From Ceratothoa steindachneri (Eukaryota; Arthropoda; Malacostraca; Isopoda; Cymothoidae), in assembly GCA_963969495.1 (NCBI GenBank), contig OZ018326.1:1985444-2049443 (forward strand): a DNA stretch of 64,000 nt. The letters are read 5' to 3'. This document shows positions 46,051 to 59,209 of the stretch, piece by piece. The notes beneath the pieces were generated by a model. It made no database searches. It had not been told where the DNA came from and saw nothing but the letters and a program-made list of their open reading frames with translations. The first letter of the stretch is position 1. Every line of letters starts with the position of its first letter. The translations under genes were made by a program, and so were the position numbers.

Positions 46051-48052
46051 ATTTTTCTAAAAAGGTTTTACTTATTGTTGCAAATTATAAAGCTTAACGT
46101 AAAGACCGAAAATGCCATGGCAAAGAAGTTACTCTCTTATTCAATATGCCCATCCATCTATTACCTTAATCATTTGGTTTTACTTTGATTTGCTTGGTAG
46201 CAAAATTTTACTCAATGGATCTTAAGATTTTAATCACGTAACTCCAAAGACTTTTCCTACTTTTATAACATATACAATTTCCTCAAGGGACAAACAGTTT
46301 TGGATTTCTTTTTCTCCCTCTTAGTATATCATGTAAATAGAAAAAATAAACTTTCTTATTGATAGTTCTCCGAAATTCAATTCCAAATTATACCAAAAAT
46401 TTCCAAATGTTGATCTATCTATATATATTTTCGATATTTACACGCCTTTTTCCTGAAAAATATGTCAATCCCCATGGAGAGTGAGGATATTCCAATTTCC
46501 TTCTCTTTTGTATTACAAACCTAGGTAGATAGATACAAATCAGACAGAGTGACAGATTTTAAAGCCAATATATCTCTCCTTAACGTTGAATCTGATCTTT
46601 CCATTTCATACCAAAATTTAGTTATAAGCTTTCATAAACTGCTAAAGTTTGTGTAGCACAAAATGAGCACTGATCTTATCCAAGATATTGTAACCCTTGG
46701 TGGTCTATTGAATGTGCAAAGGTAGAGAAAGCTTGCAAGTATGAATGGAGAAAGTTTTCTGTTCAGAGAAACATAAAAAACATGCTAAAATTGAAAAAAT
46801 CGAGATAAGGCTCAGGACATCATAAAAAGCTTATGTAATTAAGATATTTCTGCATACTTTTCTCACCACCTTTAAGCATTAATTGGAACAAAGCGAAAGC
46901 TTTTCTTAATGATCATCAAGCAATTAGATCAACGTAACTGGGTAGAAAACTCAAGAAAAATGAGTTGCTAAACAAGTTGAAATGCATATCTGAACTATTA
47001 ATAGTTTAATTATTTAAGAGTACATTTTGTTTTTCATATTTCTGTAAAATAATTAAATGCAAGAAAATTAGTTGTATAACTATCCTCTTAATTTAAAAGT
47101 AATTCCAAGAGCCATAAACTACTCGTAGTTGTTTCTCCAACCGCTATGAAATACATCAAACTCTTTCCCATAGCAAACTATATAATAGTTTTGGCAATTG
47201 AGAACAATTCTTTTGGAATAGAAAATCTCAAACTTTAGCTTTACCATCCAACAAGGTAAATTACCCCCCTAAAAGAAATCCTGCACGTCAACAGCTTTAA
47301 GTAATCGGAAAAATTTGCGAAAAGTTTTAACTTTTTCTATGCCAATTTTTGTCCCAGTGGAGAAATCAAGTTTTCCTTTTGGATGGGGGAGTTTGGGGAA
47401 TCTTGAGGAAATCATGGGATTCTGATGATCCCATCTACGGGACTAATAACAAAGAGAAATTTAGATAATTTGCTACCCAATGAGAACAGGCACAAAGGTT
47501 TAAATGGTTTAGCCATGAGAAATTTTTTTTTTAATTCAAAATAACGTAAAAGTATGTTTCAGAATCCTGCAAACTTTCCCGCAAAGTTCAGAAGTAGGAG
47601 AAAATAATCAATTTTTATTTTTTTCACTTTAAATAAAAATTGATACAAAATTAGCAATTAATGTCAGCAACTTCACTCTTATATCACTAAGAAGAAGAGA
47701 CATGAACACGTCTTTTCTATTTAAAACAAATTAGGGCTAGGCCATATAATAATCGCACAAATGATGAAATTTGATAAATGAGAGATAAAAGAACTACATT
47801 CGTAATTTGAGAATACACATGTAAATTAATTCGAGTATTTGGCCGCATTTCTGACCTTTGCCAAAGAAATAAAACTCCCATCCACCAAATTGATCTCAAG
47901 AATAGAATCAGTTAGGGGTAAATGGACCACTTTTAAATTAAACCCCCAAATATCAGATTTATGCCAAGTTGAGGGATTAAATTTAAAAAATAGAAAGGTT
48001 TGAATATATGATTTGATAGGGAATTTAATATTAAATATTATGGTATAAAACC
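46051..48052. other. AT-rich stretch, nothing recognised
   Basis: No frame above 60 codons that I would defend and no repeat recognised. Confidence 0.45.
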
Positions 48053-48400
48053 TATGCCCGTGCCCATCACTGCCACCACAACCACACGTCCCACCACCAC
48101 CAGCACCCTTACCCACTACTACCCATGTCCCTGACAACCGCAAGCACAACCGACCCTTCTTACCACCAGCACCACCGCACCTACAAACCACCGGTAAGAA
48201 ACGCATATTGCCAAAAAAAACAGGACCCCTACCAACCCACCATCACCACCATCATCGCCCCTACCCTCCACCAAATCCAATGCACCAGCCCACCACCACC
48301 ACCACCACCACCACCAGCGCCCCTGCCCACCACCTTCTCATTTCCTCTTCCTCCTCCTCTTCTCCTATTCTTTTTCTGTAAATGTAATTATTGCCTCCTC
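48053..48400. repeat. CCA/CCT-rich simple-sequence tract
   Basis: Degenerate (ACC)n, including a pure run near 48290-48313, passing into CT-rich sequence to ~48400. The Pro-rich frame across it (48125-48433, +) is a product of composition. Confidence 0.9.
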
Positions 48401-48719
48401 TTCTTCATTTTCTCGCTCATCTCATTTGACTAGCCAATTTATTACAGTGAGAATTCATTTAATTGGAAACAAGCGCGTTAACAGAAGAAAAGTAATGAAT
48501 TTGGTCCATTTAAGGGATTTTTTGAGGGGGAATGGAGCTACGAGGAGCTACATGAATAAGAAGTACCCTAGAAGACCTTACGGTCCATTCAGAGAGGGTA
48601 CCTTTGGACTAGCAGTCGAGCAGGCACAGCTGCTCAACGGCTTACGTGCCCAAACGGCCACTTTTCAAGCCTTTGTCCAGTCTTGAGTAAAAACTGAGCA
48701 ACAGAATTGCTGTTGACAA

Positions 48720-51000
48720 CTTCCACTGGAAGTGCCTCCTAGCTACCACAGATGCTGTATGTCAAAAATCTCCCACACAGATCGCGGTGATAACGCTTCA
48801 GCTCAAGTTTGGCCGTGATTTCTAGTTCTGCTCTCACTAAGTTAAAAAATATCAAGGTAGTCTACATTGTCGAAGCCTCGAAGTATTCTAAACACTTCGA
48901 TAAGCTTACCACGCAGTCTCCGGGTCTCCAATGAGAATAAATTTAATTCCCCTAATTTATCGTCGTAACTTTTGTGTCTAATAGAGGGAATCAGTTTAGC
49001 TGCCCTTGCTTGCACACGTTCCAATCTCGCGACATCCTTTCGAAACGAAGGACTCAAAAATTGTACGGCATACTCCAGATGCGGTCGGACAAGGGAATTG
49101 TACAAACAGAGTACTATTTCCTTGTTTTGATATCCTAACTGTCGCTTTATATAGCCTAACATCCGCTGGGCCTTTTTCTCAGCATCGAGAACTTGAGGTC
49201 ACTAGTGATTGTTACACTTAAGTCCTTCTTGGTATCAGTGCGCTCGAGACTTTGCCATTAAGGATACACAGTGATTGGGGTTTCGGTGACCGATATGCAT
49301 TACTTTGCAAAAAACATTTGCCACGTGTCCGACCACTCCCCAATTTTCCGGAGATCTTCTTGTAGTCGGGCAATGTTTCCTTCCTTTGCAACTTCCATAC
49401 AAAGCTTGGCATCGTTGGCAAATTTAGAAATCTTCGCAACCATGTCACCAGCCATGTCGTTAACATAGATGATGAAAAGTAGTGGTTCAATAAAACAACC
49501 TTGGGGTATACCACTGATGAAGGGCACCCACTTAGAAGCCTGTCTATTCAGCACCATCTGTTGCCATCTGCCGCTGAGCCAGTTCTTTATCCAACCTGCT
49601 ACCATTCCTTCTATGCCCAGCGCACGCACTTTCTGAAAGAGGCGGTGGTGTAATACTATTTTGAAGGCTTTTTAAAAGTCTAAGTAGATAACATCAACCG
49701 CCTTATCCCTATCATGCTCACTTAAAACGAAGTGCAAGAATTCCACAAGGTTCGTTAGGCATGAGGTTAGCATTTTCTGCATCTGAGGGATTTACTGGCC
49801 CCTCATCATTCACTAAAGGGCCATTCGTGAGATGGATTGGTTTACGGCTATTTATATAACTAAAGAACTCCTTGGGATTCTTCTTGCAAAGTTCAGCCAC
49901 TCGGAGCTCATCGGTACGCTTTGCCGTCCTTATGATGGACTTCACTCTCCTAGCTAGCCCACGGTACTCGTCAAAGTCACCAGAGATCTTTGACTACCGG
50001 AAATTCGTTCTTCTCTTCTCAGCAGTTGACCAATTTCTCGATTAAACCACTTTGGCTGAACGGAAGACCAATGAAGGCTTTTCAAACGGATAAATCGTGA
50101 TTGAAGACTCATGAAGGTAGTTTTGAATCTATTCCACGAATCTTCAACATCCTTGCACATTTCTAGCTTTGCATCAGTCAATCCAGCACGAAGACCTGCA
50201 AAGTCTGCTCTTCTCAAATCAAGTTTCCTTGATTCACCAGTCGCAGCCTCTACCTTAGGGACCTTGACTATAAATCTGACTAGTCGGTGATCACTGCAAC
50301 TAAAGCTGTTGGCCTACAGAGAGATCCTCAAGGATGTTATCCTTACAGGGGAAAAACAGGTCGAGGGTATTATTGCCTCTCGTCGGCTCTATCACCCATG
50401 GAGTCGGGAACTCGTTGTTCGCGAACTTTAGGAGTAGTTCGTTCTCGCCACAGGGTTCTCTGGTTTCCCAGTCAACTTGGGTAATTAAATCACCCATGGC
50501 GATACACACACTGTCTTGAACAAGTTCACCCAGTAGCAAGTAGATATACCTGCTCGTTTCGAAGAGTTAAGCAGGAAGTCTGTAAAGCACCAGGGTCTTG
50601 TATCTGGCAGGACCTATATCTAGACAACTCTTCTTAGTAGCTCGTGGTCGGATACAATGATGTAGCTCGTCAATTTGAGTGTATCCTTGACATAAAACAT
50701 CATACCGCCACCCTCTCAGTCTGGCATATCTTTTTGGAAGAGTTGGTAATCGGGAATCCTGAATTCACCTTCAAAATCTCGGTTTGAGGTTTTTATCCAC
50801 GACTCTATTATGGCTACCATTTCAGGTTCCTCCGTCGTTACGAAGGGCACGAAGTTCAAGAAACTTGTTCCTGATCGACCACGCATTAAACAGAACTTTC
50901 AGGGAGTCCCCGAATGTATGATTCTTTACGCTCTTCCGTTTCTCGACTTATTTGTTGGCAAAGAGGCATCCCTCTTTGCGACCTCTGAGAAGGTCGTTCA
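48720..51000 (-). pseudogene. CR1-like ORF2 relic: endonuclease and RT, RT core deleted
   Basis: Endonuclease words: MVAIIESWIK near 50810, GGGMMFYVKDTLKLTSYI near 50690, MGDLITQVDWET near 50490, EPTRGNNTLDLFF, then the linker DFAGLRAGLTDAKLEMCKDVEDSW and KPIHLTNGPLVNDEGPVNPSDAENANLM. At about 49770 the frame jumps from AENANLM to LVEFLHFVLSEHDRDKAVDVIYLDF, so the RT blocks before this point (~500 bp in relatives) are missing. GIEGMVAGWIKNWLSGR, SGIPQGCFIEPLLF and KFANDAKLC follow; the catalytic pair, normally FADD, is FAND. The tail is GYIKRQLGYQNKE to FDNVDYLDIF. A dead copy. Confidence 0.88.
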
Positions 51001-51075
51001 ACGAGTGACACGGGCGTACTGGCGTACGTCCGCCCTAAATCTCGGCCGGATACTCCTTTGGGTCCTCTTTTCGAC

Positions 51076-52150
51076 ATCCTAAATCATGTAGGGCAGAAAG
51101 TCCTTTCCTTTAAATGAAAGATGTACCCCATCCTTTTGGTAGAGATCATTCCTATCATAAAAAGTGTGGTACGAGTCCACAAAAAAGACCCCCTCTGCCG
51201 CACACAAATCCGCCAGGCGCCAGTTCAAAGACACGTTCATCGATTGAGCGGTCCGTGTTGCACCTCTCCTCGGGAGCATCCCGACGACAACATGCATTCG
51301 GGTTTTCAGCCTACAGTCGTCCACGGTACCCATGACTGTGTGGATGATTTTATCCGTAGGGCCTACACAACCTCCACTCAGGTAAAAGTCGTTGCCATTT
51401 ACCATCAGAGCAAGGACTGAGCTCTCAGAAATCCGAGATTATTCCACCTCTACTCTGATGTGGTGGTTACTCCGTCCTGGCAGGCAGCTTACCTTCACAC
51501 TAGTGCGAAGGCGGGCCGATATTAGGGGCTGCATACCCCGTGCTTGAGATTCACCAATAAGGGTGACCCTTGCACATTTGTCTGCAAACGAATGAGTCTT
51601 CCCTTTCAGAAGCGACTTGCTGGTTTCTTCTTCTTTCTCTACATTTTTTTTCTTCTTCTTCTTCTTCTTTTTCTTGTCTTCCTTTGTTTTCTCTTCTTCT
51701 GTTTCTCGTTTCTCTTATTCTGCTTCTACTTTCTCGTCTTCTGTTTCCACTTTCTTTTCTTCTCTTTCTACTTTCTATTCTTCTCTTTCTAATTTCTCTT
51801 CTTTCTTCTTTCCCTTTTTTCCCTTTCTTTTCTTATTTTTGGCTCATTGAGCCATTCCTGCAGCAGAAGACTCCTGCTCTTGGATTTCGAAAGCCTTCTC
51901 TCCTTCCGACTCGCCTGAGCATTGGTACCTCTCTGTGTTTAAGAGGTAAACCTCACTTTTGAGAAGGGCGTTCTCCTCTTTCAGTTGAGCATTGCTCTTT
52001 TCCAGTCCCTTCTCCTGTTCGCAGAAGTCACAGACACTAATGGCATATATGAGCTCCTTGCAACTCCTGCCCCGAAGTCTTGACTACATCTATAAACTTT
52101 GCAGATTTTTCAAGTTACCTTGCGGAATGGAGGACCATTCTTCTTCGCCA
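51076..52150 (-). pseudogene. CR1-like ORF1 relic with SGNH-esterase domain
   Basis: Starting near MAKKNGPPFRKVT at 52150, the first part in a second frame reads CDFCEQEKGLEKSNAQLKEE, a Cys pair followed by a coiled coil. A Lys/Glu-rich stretch (the CT-rich plus strand at 51600-51840) comes next. The esterase domain then follows: VTLIGESQARG (block I, normally GDS, here GES), LALMVNGNDFYLSGG (the G-N-D oxyanion block), MHVVVGMLPRRG, and DLYQKDGVHLSFKGKDFL (the Asp-x-x-His block). Chains of this type occur in ORF1 of CR1-type elements. Several stops interrupt the first half; the last 108 codons are open. Confidence 0.8.
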
Positions 52151-52330
52151 TCTTAAAAGCTCTGGGACCATGCGCATTAAAAAAGGTTTTTGTGTGTGAT
52201 TTTCTTTTGCACTAATCAAATCTGCCTATTTCCAGGAGTTGTTCGGTCGTTCGGCCAGCAGAAACCCTTTGACCAAGCACACCAACCGTAAGGTCCCCCC
52301 TCGGCCGGAAGTCTCCAATCGTGCCACAGC

Positions 52331-53380
52331 TCCCAACTTACCAGCACGGTAGCTCCAGTAAACTGGATCTCTGATTTTTTGACAGGGGTGCTTGAGGTGT
52401 AACTGTCTTTCTACTAAGTCCTACTAATCAACTAAAAACGGCCAGACTTGAGGCAAATAGTAAAGCTAAGTGCCCACGACTTCATCCGAGATCTTTAGAA
52501 AAGCGTATGAACAAAACATTGAAAATTTACAATACCAACTTAAATCAATTATACTATATAAACACATCCAGGAAGCACGATTTAAAAGACAAAACTAAGG
52601 GAAGTAAATCGTATTCAGAACAAAGGCGTTTTTATAGTAGCCAATGTGAGAAGAAGAGAGAGAAGAGTACAAATAGAAGTACGACAAGAACTCTTCACCA
52701 ACTCAATCAACGTCACGATCTATGAGACTGTGGGCAATCTCTGTGAGAAACTAGATCCAATAATAAAAGAAGAAGAACAAAGACATATGTATATATTTCT
52801 CAAAGATATCAAATACCAATATAGGAAACTTCATGAGTGAGAAACCAATTAAAAGGAGCGACCCTGAGCCAATATATGCTTGAAAAAGAAGTTGCTTAGA
52901 TGAAAGAAGACAAATCAAACAACTGTAAAACCTATTTTAAAAAAACATGAACATATTCGAAAAGAAACAAGAAAGTAAGATCCTCCTACACAATAAGTTA
53001 AAATAGAACAGTCACAAGACACCTCCATAATAAAAAAATAAGAAGTATGCAGGTGACCGAGCAAACTATTAAACATCTAAAACATATGTGGTCCTTTTTA
53101 CAATTCACTTTGCCTCTTCTCTCACTAAATACTTTTTTTATACAGCGTTTCTTGTAAGAATTAATTGCTCTTTCCCCAAAGATAATCTACCTTTGTCGAA
53201 AGATGTCTTCAAATATATTATTTCTTTCACCCTATTTTTTTGTTTTTTCCCAAGTGTTTGTGTGCCTCTTGCATATTCAAGGAATTTGCAAGAATAACTT
53301 CGGGAGCACTGTGGTCACCTTCACAACGTCCTCAAGTGTCATGGCATTCGAATTCGACTTTTTAGGGATGAAAATCCTTC
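52331..53380. other. No recognised feature
   Basis: Short frames only; possibly part of the CR1 leader at its left edge. Confidence 0.4.
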
Positions 53381-53950
53381 AAGGTTGATCCAGTCACCAA
53401 CAGGCAGAACGACCGTGTAATTTGCTTTGACCAGTACGTCTTCATTGTCCACTACGTGGCCACGACCATCAATCCGGTCACCCAGATGATGCTCGTCATC
53501 GTGGCTTAGAATGGCGATAAGATGATGCCGGTGTGGTTAGCGGCCAGTTACATGCTAAACGCGGCGGACTTTTATGGAAATCTTAGCCACAAAATTTCGG
53601 CCCTGCTGAGAAATATGACGAAGAAGGCGGAGTTTTTTTTTCAGCAGGAATATGCGAGACTGACACAGCCAAGAGCGTGCATGAGTGGTTGGGGTCGAAC
53701 ATTAAATTCTGATCGAAGGATTTTGGCCACCGCATTCGCCCGACCTCAAATAAATCAACTACAACATGTGGGCGCCTTTCGAGGGCAAGGCTTGTAATGT
53801 CCGCCACAGCAACGCCGTTGATCTGAATTCCTCCGTCATCCCCATGAGGACTAGCTTAAGAAAACACTGCATCTGCGAACATGTGTGCAGCCTTTAGTTC
53901 TTGCCTGGAGCGCGTACTCCACCTCAAGGGGGTACACATTGATTAATATT
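53380..53950 (+). pseudogene. Tc1/mariner-superfamily transposase relic, catalytic half
   Basis: Joined across frames the plus strand reads VTNRQ-DRVICFDQ-like words near 53390-53440, VTQMMLVIVA-stop-NGDKMMPVW near 53480-53535, AEFFFQQEYA near 53624-53655 (normally QQDGAPAH, so the second catalytic Asp is Glu here), HSPDLK near 53720 (third Asp region), MWAPFEGKACNVRH near 53765, and LERVLHLKGVHID before a stop near 53942, the usual last residues of this family. The N-terminal DNA-binding half is missing, and frame changes and stops are present. No terminal repeats were recognised. It is distinct from the relics at 5.1, 12.9 and 59.2 kb. Confidence 0.8.
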
Positions 53951-56900
53951 ATAAATTAATCGCACACATATATTAAAAGATAAAAGCGCGCCTAACTACA
54001 TTAAAACTATCATTGCTTCCTTTTTGAGAGCGTAATAACGTGTGTCACGGAACTCTTTCAATACATGGTAGAAACTAACGGAGGTAATGCGTCGCCGTTG
54101 GCAATTCTGAATTCCGCACATCCCATTTGTCTAGTGGCGGTTTTCTCTTCTTCCAATCATATTTAATTCCTTTGCACAGGTTCTCTGAATGAAGCTCTTA
54201 TTTTACCGGTGAGCTTCATCAAATGCCTGAAAGCAATGGTGTTGGCCCTGTTCCAGGATGTAAGGCCGTATGTTTAGCAGCAGGGCTCTACACCATACCA
54301 CACAAGGAAGAGTAGCCGTTTTGGAAGTTAGTAAATTTATTTGACCATATTACTCCGAATACCAGGTCCACTAATTTCCAATCTGCAACCCTCTAGACTT
54401 TTATTAGTGGAGCCTAGTTGAAAAAGAAAACAACAAGACCCCATACAGAACCAAGGTAGAGCTTATTTACAAAAAAGATCACTTTAGTTTTCTCACAGAT
54501 GAACAAGAGGACCGTCGAGAAGGCATGCAACAGGTTTCCCTGCCACCTTGAGGGCTTGGTTGAGGACGCTGGCGATTTTATTGAAAATAACGAATAGTAC
54601 GATCGTTTAAGAGTTTAACATGTAAATTTGGTAAATTTATATGTATAAATGAAATCTTAGTATTATTTTCTTGTATATTAAAGTTGAAAGACCTTAATTA
54701 CCCTACCCTATAGTTCCTTTTTTCATGCCTCTTTACTTTTTAAAAAAACTGGTACTCTTGTTCCCAACTAGAAAAAGGAAAGCCACTTCAATGCGCGGCC
54801 ACGAACTCCTATGTGCTGGGAAGGGAGAGGTGACTAGAGTCACCAATTTGTCTGAAGGATATTCTCCTCTCCCACCTCTCAACAACGGTAAACTGGTAAT
54901 TCTCTGTAAATCGTTCTAAGCCTCGCGCAGGCAGCTCCACCTCCATGGAGTAAATATTCTTCCCTGTGCTTTCTAAGAGGCTCACCCAAACTCCTTCTAG
55001 CGAAGAGGCAGTTTCCCTCTCACTACTTTCCTGAAACTTATCTTTAGGCGCCTCTTAATTAAGTTATCAGCGCAGACTCCGTCTTTCCTTTTGGTATGGG
55101 CTCACTTAAATGATAAAAGTAGGTAGAACAAGGGATAGTGGATCGTGTACTGCCTTTAGAAGCTTTAAAATAAAACGAAGCCACTAAGAGGAGCAAGGGC
55201 CGGATGCTAGGTGGATTTAAGAAATATCAGCTGTACCTAGGGCTGATGAGTTACTAATCGGTATCCCCGAAAGTTAGGGGGACAGATGAAGAGAATCCCC
55301 GGAGTGAAAGCGCAGCCGAAATGGACAATTACTCTGTACAAGACACTAAACGAGCTTAAGTTCTCTCATTTTCGGATCATCCCAGTAGAATTTGGGGCCC
55401 TCATTCTACCATTGCGGCTCCATATATAACCTAGTCATCTTCCAATTATAAAAATATCTTACGAAGCCATCGCTCTACGGTCTGCGTTGTTTTTGAAAGG
55501 AGAAGAAAAATGAAAAATGTTCTCCCTCTGCACCTCTAAAAAAACAAACTAAAAAGCATTATAACACACGGGGATGCTCCACTTAAGGGAGAGGAGTGGT
55601 AACCGAAAAATAAGGGTCTTTTCTAAATACAGTAAATGATTAGATATGGTTGGTGGGATATCTCATGGGGTGACCTCAAATACAGGATGGCCCCAAAAGC
55701 CATAGGTAAGTAAAGTCTTGGTGGCGTTGTGCTCCTCATCCAAAGGCTGTTCTGCTGCTTCAAACGGTTTTTGATCGTTGGCCAACCTGATGACTCGCCT
55801 GAAAGTTCAAACCGCTCAGTCTACCATGAACAATATGAAAGGAGTAGTTAAGCGAGTAAACTTGTTGAATACTTCGTATTAAACATTAAAACAGAGCTAT
55901 CTGTCTATGGAAAGGTGAATTTTAAACGTGTGTTAGGAAAATAGGCACTGGCTTAGAGAACTAACCGTACAATTAAAACACAAATGGCATGTCAAACGTA
56001 AATTTTTGCCAATTACGCTAAGATTTCACACGAAAATCTATTGAACGGCGGTGAGTCGCAGCCCTTTTCCTGATGCAATGTGACTTGTTCTTGTTTGAGA
56101 TGTATTTATTGGCCTGCCAGGCTCTACACAGATTTTCTTTGGGAGAAGCAAAAGAATTATACCTGTAACGCTTTGTACGATTTGGAACTTCCTACGTTTC
56201 CTAGGGTAAGAAAGCCACATATGCTCCTGGCCCCTTCAGAAAGAAGATAGGTAGCTCCTGTTTCTACTGAGAAACCTTCAGTAGGTTCTATCTCCCCCAG
56301 AACACATCATGGTAAACCTGGGTAATACGTGCTCGAGCCTCGATCTGATTAAAACTAGTACCCCCTTCCCACCTTATACAAGTCACCCCATCGGAAAAAG
56401 AAAACTGATTTTATTATCATTACCACGTAAAATGCTTAATAAGTAGGCCGATAGTAAATTTACAGCCGTAGAAAAGCTAAAGCATGATTAGATTAAACGA
56501 AAAATCTAAAGGGAAAACGAAGAAATAAAAAGCTAATCTACTTAAAAGTCAAAAATTAAGTTAGACCAAAGTAAAAATGTTAAAAACTGTAGGAAATGAG
56601 TAAAGGCAGAAGCCTAAAACGAAATATAAAGTTAAAAATGGTTCCCGAGCGGAATGACGGACATTTCGATAACATAAATGCCAATAACGCACTCATCTGG
56701 GATGAAAGGAAAGACAGGGAATTATTTACAATTAGGAGCCTTCATAAAGCAAAGTTTACAAGAAGGTAGCAAATGGATACTGAGAAAAGGCAGATGTGAC
56801 TAAATGGGTTATTACGAGGGTAGAATTAATAAAATGAGTTATTTTAAGAGCCTTCGTCACTCACGGATGCCTATGATTAACAGTAGGTTGCCGGGCTTCA

Positions 56901-57185
56901 TAAATTTGCTTGAACTAGTGATTGGATTTATTTTGACTCTTTCATTGATTTGTATTTAAAAGTTGATATCTATTGTAACTAAATTTGTTTTTCAGTTATA
57001 TATTCATGTTTAGCTCTGTATTACACTCTATGTCTTTTGTTTTTATTTATTGTACTTCAGTTAGTATAAAAAGAAGGAAAATTATTATTAAAGAGATTAT
57101 TGAATTACAATTAATTAAAATATTATATTCCGGTTTGAAGGGTGAAAATTACACTCCATCTTCACGCTTTTTGCAAATACGCTGA
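53951..57185. other. Mostly unassigned; possible RT-like remnants
   Basis: On the minus strand near 54.5-54.6 kb, words such as SVLNQALKVAGKPVACLLDG recall the pre-catalytic part of some reverse transcriptases, but nothing confirms it. The rest (55-57 kb) shows no frame, repeat or RNA motif that I recognise. Confidence 0.35.
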
Positions 57186-57187
57186 AT

Positions 57188-58090
57188 CGTAGTTGTACAA
57201 GTTTCACACACTGACTTTTTACAGTGAATGCTGGCACCGACAGTAAGGTTTTTCTCCCCCAAAAGTCTTCATCTGGGTGTACTTTTTGAGCGCTCCTGTG
57301 TCATGGTCTATATCTTTTACCTTTGTTTCAGATTTATCTTGCTTCCTTGCATGCAATGTATGGCTCAGCTAACTCATCTGACAATCTTTTATTGAATGTT
57401 CATCTGAAAATTTTCTCCTTCATGATTTCCTTGTAAATGATCCACGCACTTATGGCAGCTAGATCAAAATTATTTAGGAAAGAAAGAACAGATCACCTCC
57501 TTGTATATCTTCTTACATTGTACTTTATAACATTTGACTATTTTTGGTGTTTTCTTTGCATTATCATATATGAGAATATTTGGGGGGGGAAAAATGCTAA
57601 GAAGAAAGAATTTTTTTAGCCTTACCTTGATAAGAACTTAGTGTCATATAATCAGAATTCTAAATTTTAGTAGAGTAAAGCTCTTCTTCTTGTTTCTTAT
57701 TGCAACAGGTATTTGTCTACTAATTTTATTCATTGTTTCTAATAGGATTGATCCTTTCGTTTTCATTGGCTTGGCCAGCTTCAGCCACGTAAAATATGTA
57801 GTTATCTATTGTTACATTTCTTCCTTTATTTAGCTAAGATTCCATTAGTCTTATAATGACATGATCAGAAACTCGTTTATCTCCAGCAAGAGACCCATCT
57901 TTAACGACATAAGGAAAGCCATTCACCAGATATTTAGTCTATTTGTCAACAGATAACTAGTATTATTGCCCAAATATATTAGTTTTGATGCAAAAACTGA
58001 GTGAAATGACATTAAGACTTCATAAAAAAAATTGCCCATAAAGAGCAATAAAGTTCCATGAATGTAAGATTCACTACAATTATCTATGAA
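57188..58090 (-). pseudogene. PiggyBac-like transposase relic
   Basis: Minus-strand blocks in the piggyBac order: CSESYIHGTLLLFMG near 58085 (equivalent of FIPGSxxxIDE, first acid lost), LAGDKRVSDHVIIRLMES and NKGRNVTIDNYIFYVAEAG near 57890-57770 (second catalytic Asp, normally CDNFYTS, present), EEELYSTKI and YMTLSSYQGKAKK near 57690-57610, KKTPKIVKCYKVQ, then VRRYTRR-stop-SVLSFLNNFDLAAISAWIIYKEI near 57515-57430. The GGVD-DQ block that holds the third Asp is absent between KVQ and VRR. The C-terminal Cys cluster (HCKKSVCETC) lies near 57200. Stops and shifts occur throughout. Dead copy; ends not identified. Confidence 0.8.
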
Positions 58091-59205
58091 TTTATTCTAA
58101 ACCACCGAGAAAAGAGCTAGTTTGTCAGTCTGTAGCCTCATGAATCGAGTTGATTTATGCGAAAATTAGAAGAATTGAATTACTTTGCAAAGTAAATTTC
58201 TTGCCATAGCCTGCTTACATAATAATACTACACAATTTTAGCTCCAAAGAGAATGCAAAGGCTTATCATTTGCTCCTCATGCACTCGTCAAAGAAAGTAC
58301 CTATAAATTATTTAATTTCCTCACCACTGCCACTGAACTGGTAAATACTAGTCTGCTTCTGTGCTTCGGCGATTGTACGTTTCCTAAGGAATTGCAATAT
58401 GAATTTGTAAATGAGCAATCGCCATACACCTACAGGACTGCAAACATTTTTGCTCTCTATTTGCATGCGCTGTAGGGACAGAGGCTTTCTTTAGAATCTT
58501 TAGTTCTGCACGCCTACTTGATGACTGTATATTTGATGAAATAAAATTCAATTCTGTTACGGCAGGAACAACAAGCGGGTTCACATTAATTTCCTTTTCT
58601 TCTTGTAAACCATCTTTTCACATCGTCGCTTTTTAGGCTACGTCAAAGTGATGCTTGATATATTGATTATATTTTCAGGTATTATTTATTACAATATTTT
58701 TAGAAAATATATATATGCATCTTCATTACTTTTGAACAATTAAATATACATCAGCTGAATTAAGTCCACTTTTATCTCAGTATTTAGATACTTTCTCTAG
58801 AATGTCATTCATAAATGATAGCATTAACTATGGGCAGATTATTTTGGGGACCACATAATTGCAGAGAATGATCATCTGAGATAGAGACCTGTTACACGTC
58901 GATACCCATTGTTTGACAGAATGGACTGCGTGATGCTACCAGTCAGTTATGGTGAGTATTGAGAGGAAGTAATCGCGTAAGTGGGGAAGAACAACGTGAT
59001 TCACAAACTCTAAAAGTTTTGCTTGGAAGGAACTGAAAGTATGCTGTTGAAAAAAAGTTGTTTTGACGATATGAGGCAATGTTTTACTAATCTATTTTAC
59101 CAGGTGACAAGGAAAATTGTGCCCTTTTTATATTGTGTTAATTTGTTAACCATTAAAGCTTGAAGTTAGAAAAACTATCATTTCAAAGAACGGCCTCTAT
59201 GCACT
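58091..59205. other. No recognised feature
   Basis: May include the decayed N-terminal part of the piggyBac-like gene up to ~58.6 kb; I could not align it. Confidence 0.4.
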
Positions 59206-59209
59206 TATC

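Larger units (their letters stand above)
48530..52330 (-). mobile_element. CR1-like non-LTR retrotransposon, near full length but internally deleted
   Basis: On the minus strand the order is ORF1 with esterase domain, endonuclease, broken RT, RT tail, 3' UTR, and short terminal repeats (plus strand 'gagctacgaggagctacatgaa' near 48534-48555). The 3' UTR matches that of the fragment at 44.0 kb ('aaaggtaccctc', 'gaatggaccgtaaggtct'). The 5' limit is not sharp; I place it near 52.3 kb. Many stops and frame changes show that the copy is dead. Confidence 0.85.

Noticed and set aside
48125..48433. Proline-rich protein of 102 codons
   Set aside because: Direct product of the (ACC)n/CT-rich simple sequence.
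51544..51962. Ser/Phe/Leu-rich plus-strand frames of 77-130 codons
   Set aside because: They read the CT-rich complement of the Lys/Glu-rich part of the CR1 ORF1 relic.
54470..54600. Reverse transcriptase remnant on the minus strand
   Set aside because: One suggestive stretch only; the following sequence does not supply the motifs that should come next.
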